The notes under the pieces were generated by a model. The model did not search any database. It saw only the letters and a list, made by a program, of their open reading frames with translations, and was not told where the DNA came from. Below are positions 42,391-51,299 of a stretch of 64,000 nt of DNA, piece after piece. Positions within the stretch are counted from its first letter, which is position 1, and each line of letters starts with the position of its first letter. The position numbers and the translations under genes are program-made. The DNA is from Halohasta litchfieldiae (GTDB taxonomy: Archaea; Halobacteriota; Halobacteria; Halobacteriales; Haloferacaceae). The DNA lies in the NCBI RefSeq assembly GCF_002788215.1, contig NZ_CP024845.1, forward strand, positions 682,001 through 746,000, written 5' to 3'.

Positions 42391-43053
42391 TCAAGAAAAA
42401 TAGGTGTCGGTGAGATGTGAGATGATCTCGTCGACGCGATCCGGGTCGACGGTCCAGAACCCATGGTACTGACGTGGGCCGACCTCTTGGGCGACCAGCG
42501 CGGCTTTCAGGTCGTCGTCTCCGTTACCGTCGTAGGCGACGAGCCACGTCCGGGCGAGTTCCTCGCTCGACTCGTCGTGGACGGTCAGCCCGTCGGTGTC
42601 GAGGAGATCGGTGTCCGGAAGCCCGAACAGATGGATTTCAAGGCTGCTTCGGCCGAGGACACTGTAGTAGAGCATCGTCCGGAGATCACGTTTGACCCGT
42701 GAGAGATGCTGAAAACAGGCATACAGCGTCCCCTCATCCTGTCGTTCGGCCCGGCGTTCGACATAGCGTGAGGCAACGACCAGCTGTGGCACGCTCTGGG
42801 AGCGAAACGTGACGGTATCGAGCCGGTCGATCATCGAAATGGGATCGGGTTCGGTCCGAATCACCTCCGCAGTGGTCGTCACCGCCTCCCATAGTTCTGC
42901 CATCGATGCTGTCAGTAGCTCCTCGCCGTCGACTCTCAGTACGACTTCCGGTCTGGTCTCACTGGCATCGTGGACACTCACTGCTGTAGGTGGAGTATCG
43001 AAGAACGCCGCAATATCGGAGACAGCCTCGGCAGGTGGCTCGTCGACGGACAC
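42391..43053 (-). CDS. DICT-like sensory protein, probably frameshifted at its 5' end
   Basis: The product of 220 residues (GTG start) matches the DICT pattern: VVASRYVERRAERQDEGTLY, ACFQHLSRVKRDLRTMLYYS, HLFGLPDTDLLDTDGLTVHD, LARTWLVAYDGNGDDDLKAA and HGFWTVDPDRVDEII. DICT domains are associated with light- and redox-responsive haloarchaeal kinases. The frame stays open to about 43119 with further protein-like residues (DIVDANSFHELIEAV) but no start codon; a GTG at 43126, at leaderless distance from a TATA-like box (43142-43151), is 2 nt out of frame. The gene may be silent or made from an internal start. It is divergent from the HTH gene. Confidence 0.6.
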   Translation of the reverse strand: MSVDEPPAEAVSDIAAFFDTPPTAVSVHDASETRPEVVLRVDGEELLTASMAELWEAVTTTAEVIRTEPDPISMIDRLDTVTFRSQSVPQLVVASRYVERRAERQDEGTLYACFQHLSRVKRDLRTMLYYSVLGRSSLEIHLFGLPDTDLLDTDGLTVHDESSEELARTWLVAYDGNGDDDLKAALVAQEVGPRQYHGFWTVDPDRVDEIISHLTDTYFS

Positions 43054-43167
43054 CTGTAGCTCTCTGGACCCCTGCGGGACAGCCTCGATGAGTTCGTGGA
43101 ACGAGTTGGCGTCGACGATGTCTCACAGTACGGGTGCAACTGCTTTGTATGTGTGGCACGTAGTTCC

Positions 43168-43902
43168 ATGGTAGTGACTGAATCCCGTAGAGCGAAGGGG
43201 CTGTACGCCCGAATACGAGTTCGACCGGTTCGGGAGTGTATTCTCCGTCAGCTTTCTGAAGAACACGTTGTCCAGCAGTATATGCCGGGAACACCCGACG
43301 GGAACCGGCCACAGGTACTCGTTGAGCCAGCGACCGAGACCGAAGGCAACTCGCTGAACGCAGACTCCATCGAGCAGACCATTTGGCTGGGCGACCGGGT
43401 GGTCTGTCTGCTTCGACACTGCGAGTCGACACCCCCGAAACGAGAATCGACCACAGAGAACCAGCCACCCCCTGACTCTCGGAACCCTAACTGCGGAATG
43501 GTGTTGTACGGGTTTGGGCATCTCCCCGTGGCACCGGTCGCAGTTCAGCTCTCGGATGGGTGGCTTGAACTCCATTTCGTCACAACTGCGTATCCGAAAC
43601 TCCGGGAGACAATCAGCGACCTCCGCGAGGCGGCGTTCGATGTCGACCTCCGACAGGTGGTCCAGAGCGACCGCACGTCGGTTCCACTGCTCGATGAACT
43701 CCCGATGTTGTCGATGGTTGATCTCTCGGTACTTACCGACAGACAGCGGGAGGTCGCGACGGTTGCTATCGAGATGGGATACTTCGAGGAGACGGGAGCG
43801 ACTGCCGAGGAGACCGCCGACGCACTGGATATCTCGAAGTCGACGCTATCGGAACATCTCCGGATCGTCATTCGGAAACTCCTCTCGCAGATTATCCCAT
43901 AG
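43168..43902 (+). CDS. Bat-type helix-turn-helix regulator (HTH_10, bacterio-opsin activator family)
   Basis: A 244-residue regulator. The C-terminal 55 residues VLTDRQREVATVAIEMGYFE, TGATAEETADALDISKSTLSE and HLRIVIRKLLS are the HTH_10 domain. The N-terminal part (ARIRVRPVRECILRQL ... QVLVEPATE ... SIEQTIWLGDRVVCLLRHCE ... HLPVAPVAVQLSDGWLELHF) is the Bat-associated sensory domain. Such proteins activate membrane-energy or stress genes. It is divergent from the DICT-like gene; shared regulation is plausible. The ATG at 43168 is chosen, 115 nt from the GTG of the DICT gene. Confidence 0.9.
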   Translation: MVVTESRRAKGLYARIRVRPVRECILRQLSEEHVVQQYMPGTPDGNRPQVLVEPATETEGNSLNADSIEQTIWLGDRVVCLLRHCESTPPKRESTTENQPPPDSRNPNCGMVLYGFGHLPVAPVAVQLSDGWLELHFVTTAYPKLRETISDLREAAFDVDLRQVVQSDRTSVPLLDELPMLSMVDLSVLTDRQREVATVAIEMGYFEETGATAEETADALDISKSTLSEHLRIVIRKLLSQIIP

Positions 43903-44004
43903 GTGTATATAAAGGGCCTCACTGTTCGTCCGAATCTTCAGGCCCGTCGGTGGACTCATGTTAGTTGTGGGTGGAGAGTTCCGCTCTTTCGGACATCCAA
44001 GCCG

Positions 44005-44057
44005 CCACCGTTGGGGGACGGTGGTTGCGTATCGACACTGTTGGGGGACAGTGTCGA
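44005..44057. repeat. Twin hairpins with identical TTGGGGGA loops
   Basis: Hairpin 1: CCACCG-ttggggga-CGGTGG (44005-44024). Hairpin 2: tCGACACTG-ttggggga-CAGTGTCGa (44032-44057). Loops are identical while stem sequences differ but stay perfectly paired. They lie in the 180-bp gap between two convergent 3' ends, so they may be a double terminator/3'-end signal or a protein-binding RNA element. Confidence 0.65.
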
Positions 44058-44083
44058 CGTGTCGACTGTTTTGACTGGCTGAT

Positions 44084-44716
44084 CTATAATGGCGGCAACA
44101 CTTCTGAGTCGTAGCATTCGAAAAACGACGCTTGATCGAGACCGACCGTCCAAAACCCGTCGGCCCAGTCGGCAATCGCTCGGGCGGTGATCTCACCAAA
44201 TGCCGAGGCAACCACTGGTGGTGGAGCGTCAGGAAGCGTGAACAGCCGGGCGTTTTCGACCGTGTAATGCTCGCCGCGGTGGCTCTGCTGACCACCCGCC
44301 CACAACGACCGGATAACGTCGACGGCCTCTTCGAGCATGTCGAGACGAACGCTGTGTTCCGGCCAGTGGTCGCCGATAATATGCTCGTTGAGGTTCTCGC
44401 CGGTACCGACGCCGAAGTAGAACTCACCCGTCGACATGACCTGCGTGGTGGCGGCGGCTTGAGCAATAACAGTCGGATGAATCCGCATCGTCGGACAGGA
44501 AACGCCGACAGCGAGGTCGATCTCCTCGGTTGTGGCCGCAACCCCACCAAGGACATCCCAGACGAACGGTGCGTTGCCCTGCTGGGAGGTCCACGGATGA
44601 TAGTGATCTGAGATCGAGCAGAAATCGAAGCCAACGCACTTGGCGCAGTGGGCGTACTCGACGAGTTCGGTCAGACCATGCTCCTCGCTGGACAGTGTGT
44701 AGCCGAGTTGGGTCAT
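44084..44716 (-). CDS. F420-dependent LLM-class oxidoreductase with a ~100-residue internal deletion
   Basis: The 210-residue frame begins like the TIGR03557 family of F420-dependent oxidoreductases (LGYTLSSEEHGLTELVEYAH; FDFCSISDHYHPWTSQQGNA; VWDVLGGVAATTEEIDLAVG; FYFGVGTGENLNEHIIGDHW; LDMLEEAVDVIRSLWAGG). After IADWADGFWTVG it jumps directly to LDQASFFECYDSEVLPPL, which is the usual extreme C-terminus. Family members are about 310-330 residues, so an in-frame loss of roughly 100 residues removed part of the barrel, including late strands that help hold F420. It is probably inactive. It is on the minus strand, divergent from the IS-split kinase. Confidence 0.75.
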   Translation of the reverse strand: MTQLGYTLSSEEHGLTELVEYAHCAKCVGFDFCSISDHYHPWTSQQGNAPFVWDVLGGVAATTEEIDLAVGVSCPTMRIHPTVIAQAAATTQVMSTGEFYFGVGTGENLNEHIIGDHWPEHSVRLDMLEEAVDVIRSLWAGGQQSHRGEHYTVENARLFTLPDAPPPVVASAFGEITARAIADWADGFWTVGLDQASFFECYDSEVLPPL

Positions 44717-47700
44717 TGGTGGGGCCTACCGTGGAGTTACGGCACAGGCGCGAACTACGGCCAGTCGACCCAAAAACGGCCTTCGTGGTCGACCAATACA
44801 TTGCCGCGTGAGACTGTCTCCCGATGAATTACTACACATGATAATTTAAAACAGAGATTTAACTAATGAAGAAGGGAATGTCGCCGTAGAATACATGAGC
44901 AGCCGGGATACGACACTCAACCAAAGCCAACCACAGCGACAGATTGTGGTGTACGAGACGTCGGACCCCCCGCAGGATGGACTCGACTCCCGGCTTGATG
45001 CAACTACCTCCCAGACGACCATCCGGTCCGCCTCCGATCCGGTTGGTCTTGTGGATACGTTGACGGAGTCGACGACCGACTGTCTCGTCTGCTACTACGG
45101 TACCGAAACGACAGCTGCAACAGAAGCACTGTACGAACTACTGGCGAAAGCCCGCCCGAATCTCCCACGGGTCGCCTACCTCACATCGAGCGAGGCACTG
45201 CCTTCGGCACACGAACTCGGGTTTACCGCGGTCCATCTGCGCCGTGAGACCGATGACACGGCCGCCCTCACTGCACGAGTTCAGGCCGCGATCAACGCCA
45301 CCGAGGCGAGGGGGCCCGAACAGACACTCCAGCGACTGGTGGCAGCCACAGTCGACACCGAGGGGACCGTTCGACAGCTGGCTGGGGGGAGTCAGAATAC
45401 AGCTCACCCTGACGACCAGCCAGCGCTCTGGACGCTGCCGTGGGCACCCTCGAAACAGGCCGTCGACAGCGCGCTCGAAGCGGCACTCGCCACACCGGGT
45501 CGGCCCGCCACTGTCGGCACAGCCGCCGACGCGAGCGACCTGATCGTGGTTACTGCTGGCGGTTCTGGAACCAGCACAAACGGAGCGTCCCCAACAGCGG
45601 TCGACCGGATAACCGTCGTGGGCGCGATAGCGACCGATTCGGCGGGCGTCGACGGACCCACAGTGGTCGACGACGTCACAGCCACTGACGACACCGAACT
45701 AGCGATGGCCGAGGAGGTCGAACGCTACGAACAGATCCTCGATACGGTCTCGGATGGCGTCTATGCGCTCGATCCGGTGGGACAGTTCACCTACGTTAAT
45801 CAGGGGTTGGCCGACCTCACCGGCTACAGTCGGTCGGAACTGCTCGGCTCCCACGTCAGCATCTGTAAAAGCGAGTCGACGGTCGAACGGGCCGAAACAG
45901 CCGTTCGTGAACAGATCGACCGGGCCCAAACTGATTCCGAGACGGTGAGTGATATCTCGCTGGAGCTGGAGATCGAGACGGCCGATGGGCAGGCGATCCC
46001 GTGTATGGACCACATTGCGCTGCTGCCGTTCGACGACCAGTTCCGCGGGAGCGTCGGGGTGCTCCGGGATGTCAGCGCCCAACAGGAACGCGAGCAGACA
46101 CTGAGTGGACTGCTGACGGTGACGCGGGCACTGATGGCCGCCGAGACCACGCGGGATGTCGCGGATCTCGTCGTCGAGGCCGTCTCGGACGTGCTGGGAT
46201 ACGACCGGGCAATCGTCCATCTGGTCGACGAGGAGACGACCCGTCTCCGCCCGGAGGCGGCCACCGAAACCGTCTCTAGGGCGGTCGACACCCTCAGTTC
46301 CGTCGACGTCAGCGAGGGACCGGTCGGCTCCGTTTTCGAATTGGGATCTACACAGCTCTACGAGCCGAGCGAGGCAGCCGGTGCCGAGTACAGGACGGCC
46401 GACGTGCTGATGAGTGTCCCGCTCGGCTCCTACGGGACGCTGACAGTCGGTGCCAGCGAAGGCGACGGGTTCGAAGCCTCCGACCGACAATTCATTCAAC
46501 TGCTGACCGCGAACGCCGAGGAGGCACTCAACCGCACCCAGCGTCGACAGACGCTCCGGCGCTACGAGATGATTCTGGAGTCCGTCCAGGAGATGATGTG
46601 TGTCGTCGACAGCACCGGGCGGATCAAACTCCTCACCGATCCACTGGCGAGACGGCTCGACCGTGACCGGTCACAGCTGGTCGGCCAACAGCTTTCGACA
46701 TTGCTCACCGAATCCCAAACCGATCCGCAAAACGGTCCGTTGGCAGACCTCTTCGAGGCGCAGTCGGCGACAGATATCACGTTCAAAGATCAGCTGGCCG
46801 TTGGCGACGACGAGCCAGTGCCGGTCAGTGTCGAAGCCTCCCAACTCCCTCACGTCGAGGGTCGACCGGAGGCTGTTGTCAGCATCCACGACATCTCGGA
46901 TCTGATCTCGGCCAAGGAGGCCGCCGCCGCCGAGCGCGAGCGGTTTACCTATCTGTTCGAGAACCTCACCGATCCAGTCGACGAGATCAGGGTTGGCGAC
47001 AACCCCCAGATCAAAGGTGTCAACAGTGCGTTTCGGACACAGTTCGGCGAGCCGGTCGACATTGATCCCGGTCTCTCGGCCGACAGCCACGCGGCACCGA
47101 TTGCACTCGATGAACGGCTCGTCGAAAGCGAGATCGGGCAGTCGCTGTCCGACGAGTTCCGCTCGGAGGACGACCGCGAGCTAAAACTCTCGACGAACGA
47201 GGGGACCAAATACTTCCTCTATCGGAGTATCCCCTACGAACTCGACGACGAGCTCTGTGGGTTCGAGATCTACTCCGACATCACCAGGCTCAAACAGCGA
47301 GAGATCCAGCTTCAGGTACTGCACCGCCTCCTGCGACACAACCTCCGGAACGATCTCAACGTTATCGAAGGGTTCGCGGAGATGCTGAAAACCGAACTCG
47401 ACAACGAACAGCACCAGCAGTTCGCCGCCCACATCCACACCAACGCCACGCAGTTGGCCGAACTCAGCGAGACCGCCAAAACAATCGAGGCGGTCGCCGG
47501 TCATCGCTCCCTGAGCCGCGAGCCGATAGCTATCGGCGACCTCGTTCGGTCGACGGTCGAAAGCTGTGCCCAGTCGTACGAACATGCCGAGATCTTCCTC
47601 GAAGACTTCCCGGAGATCGCTATCTCGGCAGGACCTCATCTCGAAACCGCCATCGCTGAGCTGGTCGAAAACGCTATCGAACACAACGACGCCGACTCAC

Positions 47701-47865
47701 CGCGCGTCTCGATCAGCGTCGAGGTCGACACCGAAACAGCCACCGTAACGATCAGTGACAACGGGCCGGGAGTTCCACCCGAGGAGTGGGCGGTCGTCAC
47801 CGGCGACAAGGAGATCTCACAGCTCGAACACGGCAGCGGACTCGGCCTCTGGCTGGTCCGATGGG

Positions 47866-47873
47866 TAACCGAA
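47866..47873. repeat. Target-site duplication, left copy
   Basis: TAACCGAA, identical to 48943-48950, flanks the insertion element. Confidence 0.9.
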
Positions 47874-48942
47874 GAGGGTGTCATAGAAAGCGTCACACAC
47901 GAAGACGCAGGATGTTGGAACTGTGTCTACGAGCGCCAGCATCCTGCAAGAGGAGACTTCTATCGACGAGTTCTTCAATGTAATGGCGACCGAGACGCTC
48001 GCGTTGTTCGAGCATCTTGAGTTCGACTTTCTCGAAGAATTCGATGTGTTCGCCCCCGCTCGCCGGGGGCGAACACGAGATCATCACCCACCAGCACTCT
48101 TCCGAGCGTTCCTGCACTGCTACTACAAGAACGTCTACGGCATCCGTCCAGTCACGCGAGAACTCCAGAACACGGTCGTCTGGCTCAGCTGTGGCTTCGA
48201 TCGACCGCCGTCGAGAGACGCGGTCGATCGCTTCCTCACCGACCTCGAACACGTCGTCGACGAGGTCTTCGACCGCCTCGTCGAGCAGGCCGCCTGCCGC
48301 GGCCTGCTCGACTTGACCTACTCCATCGATTCCACCGACGTGAGGACGATGCCCGCCGACCAAGACGCGTCGAAAGGCTACGATCCAACCGCCGAAGAGT
48401 ACTACCACGGCTACGGCTGTACGATCGTCTCGACCGGGCAAAAGATCCCGATTGCCGCGGAGTTCACCGAGAGCAAGCAAGCGCCAGAGGAGACGGCGAT
48501 GCGCGTCACGTGTGACGCGCTCGCCGTCGAGAAACCGATCTGGATGCTTGGAGACAGCGCCTACGACACGCTCGGCTGGCACGACCACCTGCTGGCCGCA
48601 GGGGTCGTGCCAGTCGCTCCGTACAACGCACGAAACACCGACGATCCGAAAGACATCGAGTACAGGGTCGAAGCCCGCATCGACGAACACAGCGAGGACG
48701 TTCAGCTGAAGCAATCGACGCTAGACGAGACGTACAACCGCCGGAGTGGAGTCGAACGAACCAACGACGCCGTCAAGGACTGCGGCCTCGGGCACGTTCG
48801 CGCCCGAGGCCGCGTCCACGCACGAGCACAAGTGTTCCTCGCGCTGTGCCTTCGTCTCGTTATTGCGATCACCAACGACGAACGCGGAGACAATCCAGGA
48901 AGCACCGTCATCACGCTATGAGAACTATTCTATGACACCCTC
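47874..48942. mobile_element. Complete IS element (IS5/ISH11-like), 1069 bp
   Basis: Perfect 15-bp terminal inverted repeats GAGGGTGTCATAGAA (47874-47888) and TTCTATGACACCCTC (48928-48942) enclose one transposase gene. An 8-bp duplication TAACCGAA borders it. From memory, size, repeat length and protein length resemble ISH11 of Halobacterium; family naming needs a database check. The intact ends and duplication indicate a recent insertion. Confidence 0.92.
47923..48921 (+). CDS. DDE transposase of the IS element
   Basis: A 332-residue transposase filling the element. Conserved acidic motifs: SIDSTDVRTMPAD (first Asp region), the second Asp near ILGDSAYDTLGWHD-like MLGDSAYDTLGWHD, and the terminal YNRRSGVERTNDAVKDCGL (Y-x2-R-x3-E-x6-K of IS4/IS5-type enzymes). 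The frame is uninterrupted, so the enzyme should be active. GTG 47923 is the earliest start; ATG 47983 (MATETLALFEH) is an alternative. It is read in the same direction as the kinase it splits. Confidence 0.92.
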   Translation: MSTSASILQEETSIDEFFNVMATETLALFEHLEFDFLEEFDVFAPARRGRTRDHHPPALFRAFLHCYYKNVYGIRPVTRELQNTVVWLSCGFDRPPSRDAVDRFLTDLEHVVDEVFDRLVEQAACRGLLDLTYSIDSTDVRTMPADQDASKGYDPTAEEYYHGYGCTIVSTGQKIPIAAEFTESKQAPEETAMRVTCDALAVEKPIWMLGDSAYDTLGWHDHLLAAGVVPVAPYNARNTDDPKDIEYRVEARIDEHSEDVQLKQSTLDETYNRRSGVERTNDAVKDCGLGHVRARGRVHARAQVFLALCLRLVIAITNDERGDNPGSTVITL

Positions 48943-48950
48943 TAACCGAA
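48943..48950. repeat. Target-site duplication, right copy
   Basis: TAACCGAA, the duplicate of 47866-47873. The kinase frame resumes at 48951 (GGC TAC GGC ...). Confidence 0.9.
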
Positions 48951-49037
48951 GGCTACGGCGGCGATCTCACCTACCACTGTTTGGGCGAGGGAAGTTCGAT
49001 CTCGATCCAACTCCCGTTAGCCGACGACTAACGCCTC

Positions 49038-50513
49038 TCAGACGAAATCAGACAACCCCGCCTGATCCTCGTCGTCACCGTCGTCCGGTTCGTCCTCCTC
49101 TGGTGGGTCGTCGACACTCGCTGTCGACGAGTCGTTTGCCGTCTCAACGAACTCGTTTTCAGTCCCATCAGACTCCGCATCATCATTTTCTCGCTGCATA
49201 AACGCGTCGCCAGCGTGGGCTTCGATTGCATCGTCGCGTGCTGCCTCGGCGTCTTCGACAATCGAGCCAACTTTCTTGGTCGACTCGCCGCTCCCCGTGA
49301 TGAACGAGACCTGCGATTCGTCGAAGTCGTAGGCCGCAGCCATCGCCACCGTCAACTCCCGCGGCTTGCAGTGGTGGGTCATCGCCGAGAGGAACGGCAA
49401 CACGGCTCGGCGAGCGATGGCCATGCTCATCCCGCCGCGGTCGGCAATCCGTCGACACACCTCGTCGGCGGTTTTGTCCGAGCCGGGCCAAAACTGGGGT
49501 CGACCGTAGCGCGTCCAGCCGCCTTTCGTTCCATTTCGGGCCGCGGCAACACCTCCGGCGGCGTTATCCGTTGCATACCGCCAGTAGCTGTAGTTCTGGC
49601 TGGCCCGCACGCGACCCAGCCAGATATCGGCGTTCGCGAGGAAATCGTAGGCCCGCGCGGCCTCGTCGGCGTCGTAAACGCCCAGCATGTTGTCTTCGAG
49701 CCACTTGGTCAGGTCGTCGGGTGTCTCGTCGACGCGATAGGCCGACTGGATGGATTCTTCGGCCGATTCCTCTTTGAAAACCGCATCCAAGAACGGAAAG
49801 ATGTCCATCGAGGTGTCCCGCTCGCCGGTGACTACGTCGGCTTCGCTGATCGAATCCCGGCCCTCGGCGGCGGCCTGAAGGTCTTTGACTGCGCCACGCA
49901 GATCACCACTGTTTGTCTCGGCGATTGCATCGAGGGCGTCCTGTTCGTATTCAATTCCTTCGTGTCGACAGATGTCTCGGAGCGCGGGGACGATAGAGCG
50001 TGCGCCAACGTCGCGGAACTCGATCTCTTGACAGGCGTTTCGGAGGCCGCGGCTCATATCGTAGAACTCGTTGGCGATCAGGATGATCGGCTGGCCGGAG
50101 TTCTTGACGAGGTCGGTGATTGCGGCCTTGCCGCCGCGGTCGTAGTTGCCGTGGATGTTGTCAGCCTCGTCCATGACGACGAGCTGTCGACTGGCCGTAT
50201 CCGCGCCTGCTGCGCCGCCACCCGAAGCGCTGCCCGAGAGGGTAGCGTTCATCGCCGCCCGCCCCGCGAACCGCTCGATCACGTCGCCGGTCCGCTGGTC
50301 GGAGGCGTTGAGTTCGACCGTCTCCCACCCCATATCGTTGGCCAGCGCGTGGGCTGCCGACGTTTTCCCGACGCCCGGCGAGCCGTAGATGATGACCGCC
50401 TCCCGGTGGTCGTCCCACGTGTCGGCCCACTTCTGGAGCGCGTCGCGGGCCTTGTTGTTCCCCCGGAGCTCCGAGAGACTCCGTGGGCGGTAGCTTTCGG
50501 TCCAATCAACCAT
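49038..50513 (-). CDS. rfcL: Replication factor C large subunit
   Basis: Large subunit of the archaeal clamp loader that opens PCNA. The 491-residue AAA+ protein has WTESYRPRSLSELRGN, the Walker A IIYGSPGVGKTSAAHALAND, a Walker B VVMDEADNIHGNYDRGG, a sensor-1 region PIILIANEFYDMS, and sensor 2 SGDLRGAVKDLQ. A long acidic tail ends in QAGLSDFV, a PIP-box-like sequence for PCNA contact. ATG 50513 (MVDWTESYRP) is chosen; an extension to 50570 lacks family similarity. Its small-subunit partner is not in the window. Confidence 0.96.
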   Translation of the reverse strand: MVDWTESYRPRSLSELRGNNKARDALQKWADTWDDHREAVIIYGSPGVGKTSAAHALANDMGWETVELNASDQRTGDVIERFAGRAAMNATLSGSASGGGAAGADTASRQLVVMDEADNIHGNYDRGGKAAITDLVKNSGQPIILIANEFYDMSRGLRNACQEIEFRDVGARSIVPALRDICRHEGIEYEQDALDAIAETNSGDLRGAVKDLQAAAEGRDSISEADVVTGERDTSMDIFPFLDAVFKEESAEESIQSAYRVDETPDDLTKWLEDNMLGVYDADEAARAYDFLANADIWLGRVRASQNYSYWRYATDNAAGGVAAARNGTKGGWTRYGRPQFWPGSDKTADEVCRRIADRGGMSMAIARRAVLPFLSAMTHHCKPRELTVAMAAAYDFDESQVSFITGSGESTKKVGSIVEDAEAARDDAIEAHAGDAFMQRENDDAESDGTENEFVETANDSSTASVDDPPEEDEPDDGDDEDQAGLSDFV

Positions 50514-50714
50514 TATCGGAGCAAGGTCAGTCCGGTGCTTAGTGGTTGCGGAGCCGTCGGCACCGCTCACAGCGAACAGCTCGTCGACGGGATTCGAGAC
50601 GTGCCACCGAGTAGGGTGTGACTACACGTCGACTGCTGCTGACCGAGTCGGAGACATTATTTAAAAACAGGGTTTTCCGGTGGTTTCATTCGGCTATCCA
50701 CAAAATAGGAAGGC

Positions 50715-51152
50715 ATGTCACGGGTCCAATCGACCGAACTCGACGATGCGGAGATCGACTCACTGCTCGGTACGGGCGGTATCGGCGTGATCTCGTTTGC
50801 CGACGGTGACGAACCGTACTCGATTCCGGTCTCCTACGGCTACGATTCGAACGCTGAGTGTCTATACGTTCGGTTCGGCTTCGCCGATAACAGCGAGAAA
50901 CGTCAGTTCATCGACGACGGCGTCACAGCCTCGCTGGTCGTGATGGCCGAATCGATGGACGGCTGGCAGAGCGTTGTCGCTCGCGGTCCGCTCCACAAAG
51001 TCACCGAAATGGCACTCGACTCACAGGCCGCCGAGAGTGTCCGGAAAATCAACATTCCCTTCGTGACAATCTACGACAAACGCGCCAGCGAACTGGAGTT
51101 CGAACTGTTCCGACTCGAACCCGACTCGATCACCGGTCGACGGGAACGCTGA
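50715..51152 (+). CDS. Pyridoxamine 5'-phosphate oxidase-family (split-barrel FMN) protein
   Basis: A 145-residue member of the PPOX superfamily. Features are LLGTGGIGVISFADGDEPYS near residue 20, IPVSYGYDSNAECLYVRFGF, KRQFIDDGVTASLVVM and GWQSVVARGPLHKV, the usual flavin-contacting strands. Many such haloarchaeal proteins bind FMN or F420 and reduce unknown substrates; pyridoxal synthesis itself is unlikely because PdxH-specific residues are absent. Its transcript starts downstream of rfcL's divergent promoter. No partner gene is evident. Confidence 0.88.
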   Translation: MSRVQSTELDDAEIDSLLGTGGIGVISFADGDEPYSIPVSYGYDSNAECLYVRFGFADNSEKRQFIDDGVTASLVVMAESMDGWQSVVARGPLHKVTEMALDSQAAESVRKINIPFVTIYDKRASELEFELFRLEPDSITGRRER

Positions 51153-51299
51153 TCGGTAGGAGCCGCCTACCCAGTCGAAGGCAGCGCCATACTGGTCGAC
51201 AGTCGCACGGTATACGTCAACTGTCGAACTTCGGTTTCGGTATGCTTTTGCTTGCAAGGGACGGGATTCAGGTATGACACAGGTTTCAGAGAGGAGCCG

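Larger units (their letters stand above)
44895..49031 (+). pseudogene. Large PAS/GAF sensor histidine kinase interrupted by an insertion sequence
   Basis: Bases 44895-47873 plus 48951-49031 form one frame of 1019 residues once the element and one target copy are removed; the join reads WVTE-GYGGDLTYHCLGEGSS. Domains: receiver-like N-terminus (15-130), a linker (130-270), PAS (about 278-395), GAF (400-545), PAS (555-670), PAS (690-800), phosphoacceptor LRHNLRNDLNVI (about 816), ATPase with ELVENAIEH, SDNGPG and HGSGLGLWL. With the element present the frame runs to 48020 and replaces the last 26 residues by unrelated sequence. The G2 box survives, so partial activity is possible. It converges on rfcL, 6 bp from its stop. 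Confidence 0.9.

Noticed and set aside
49215-50621. 468-residue plus-strand open frame opposite rfcL
   Set aside because: It mirrors the rfcL frame; the minus strand has full AAA+ motifs, so this is antisense noise.
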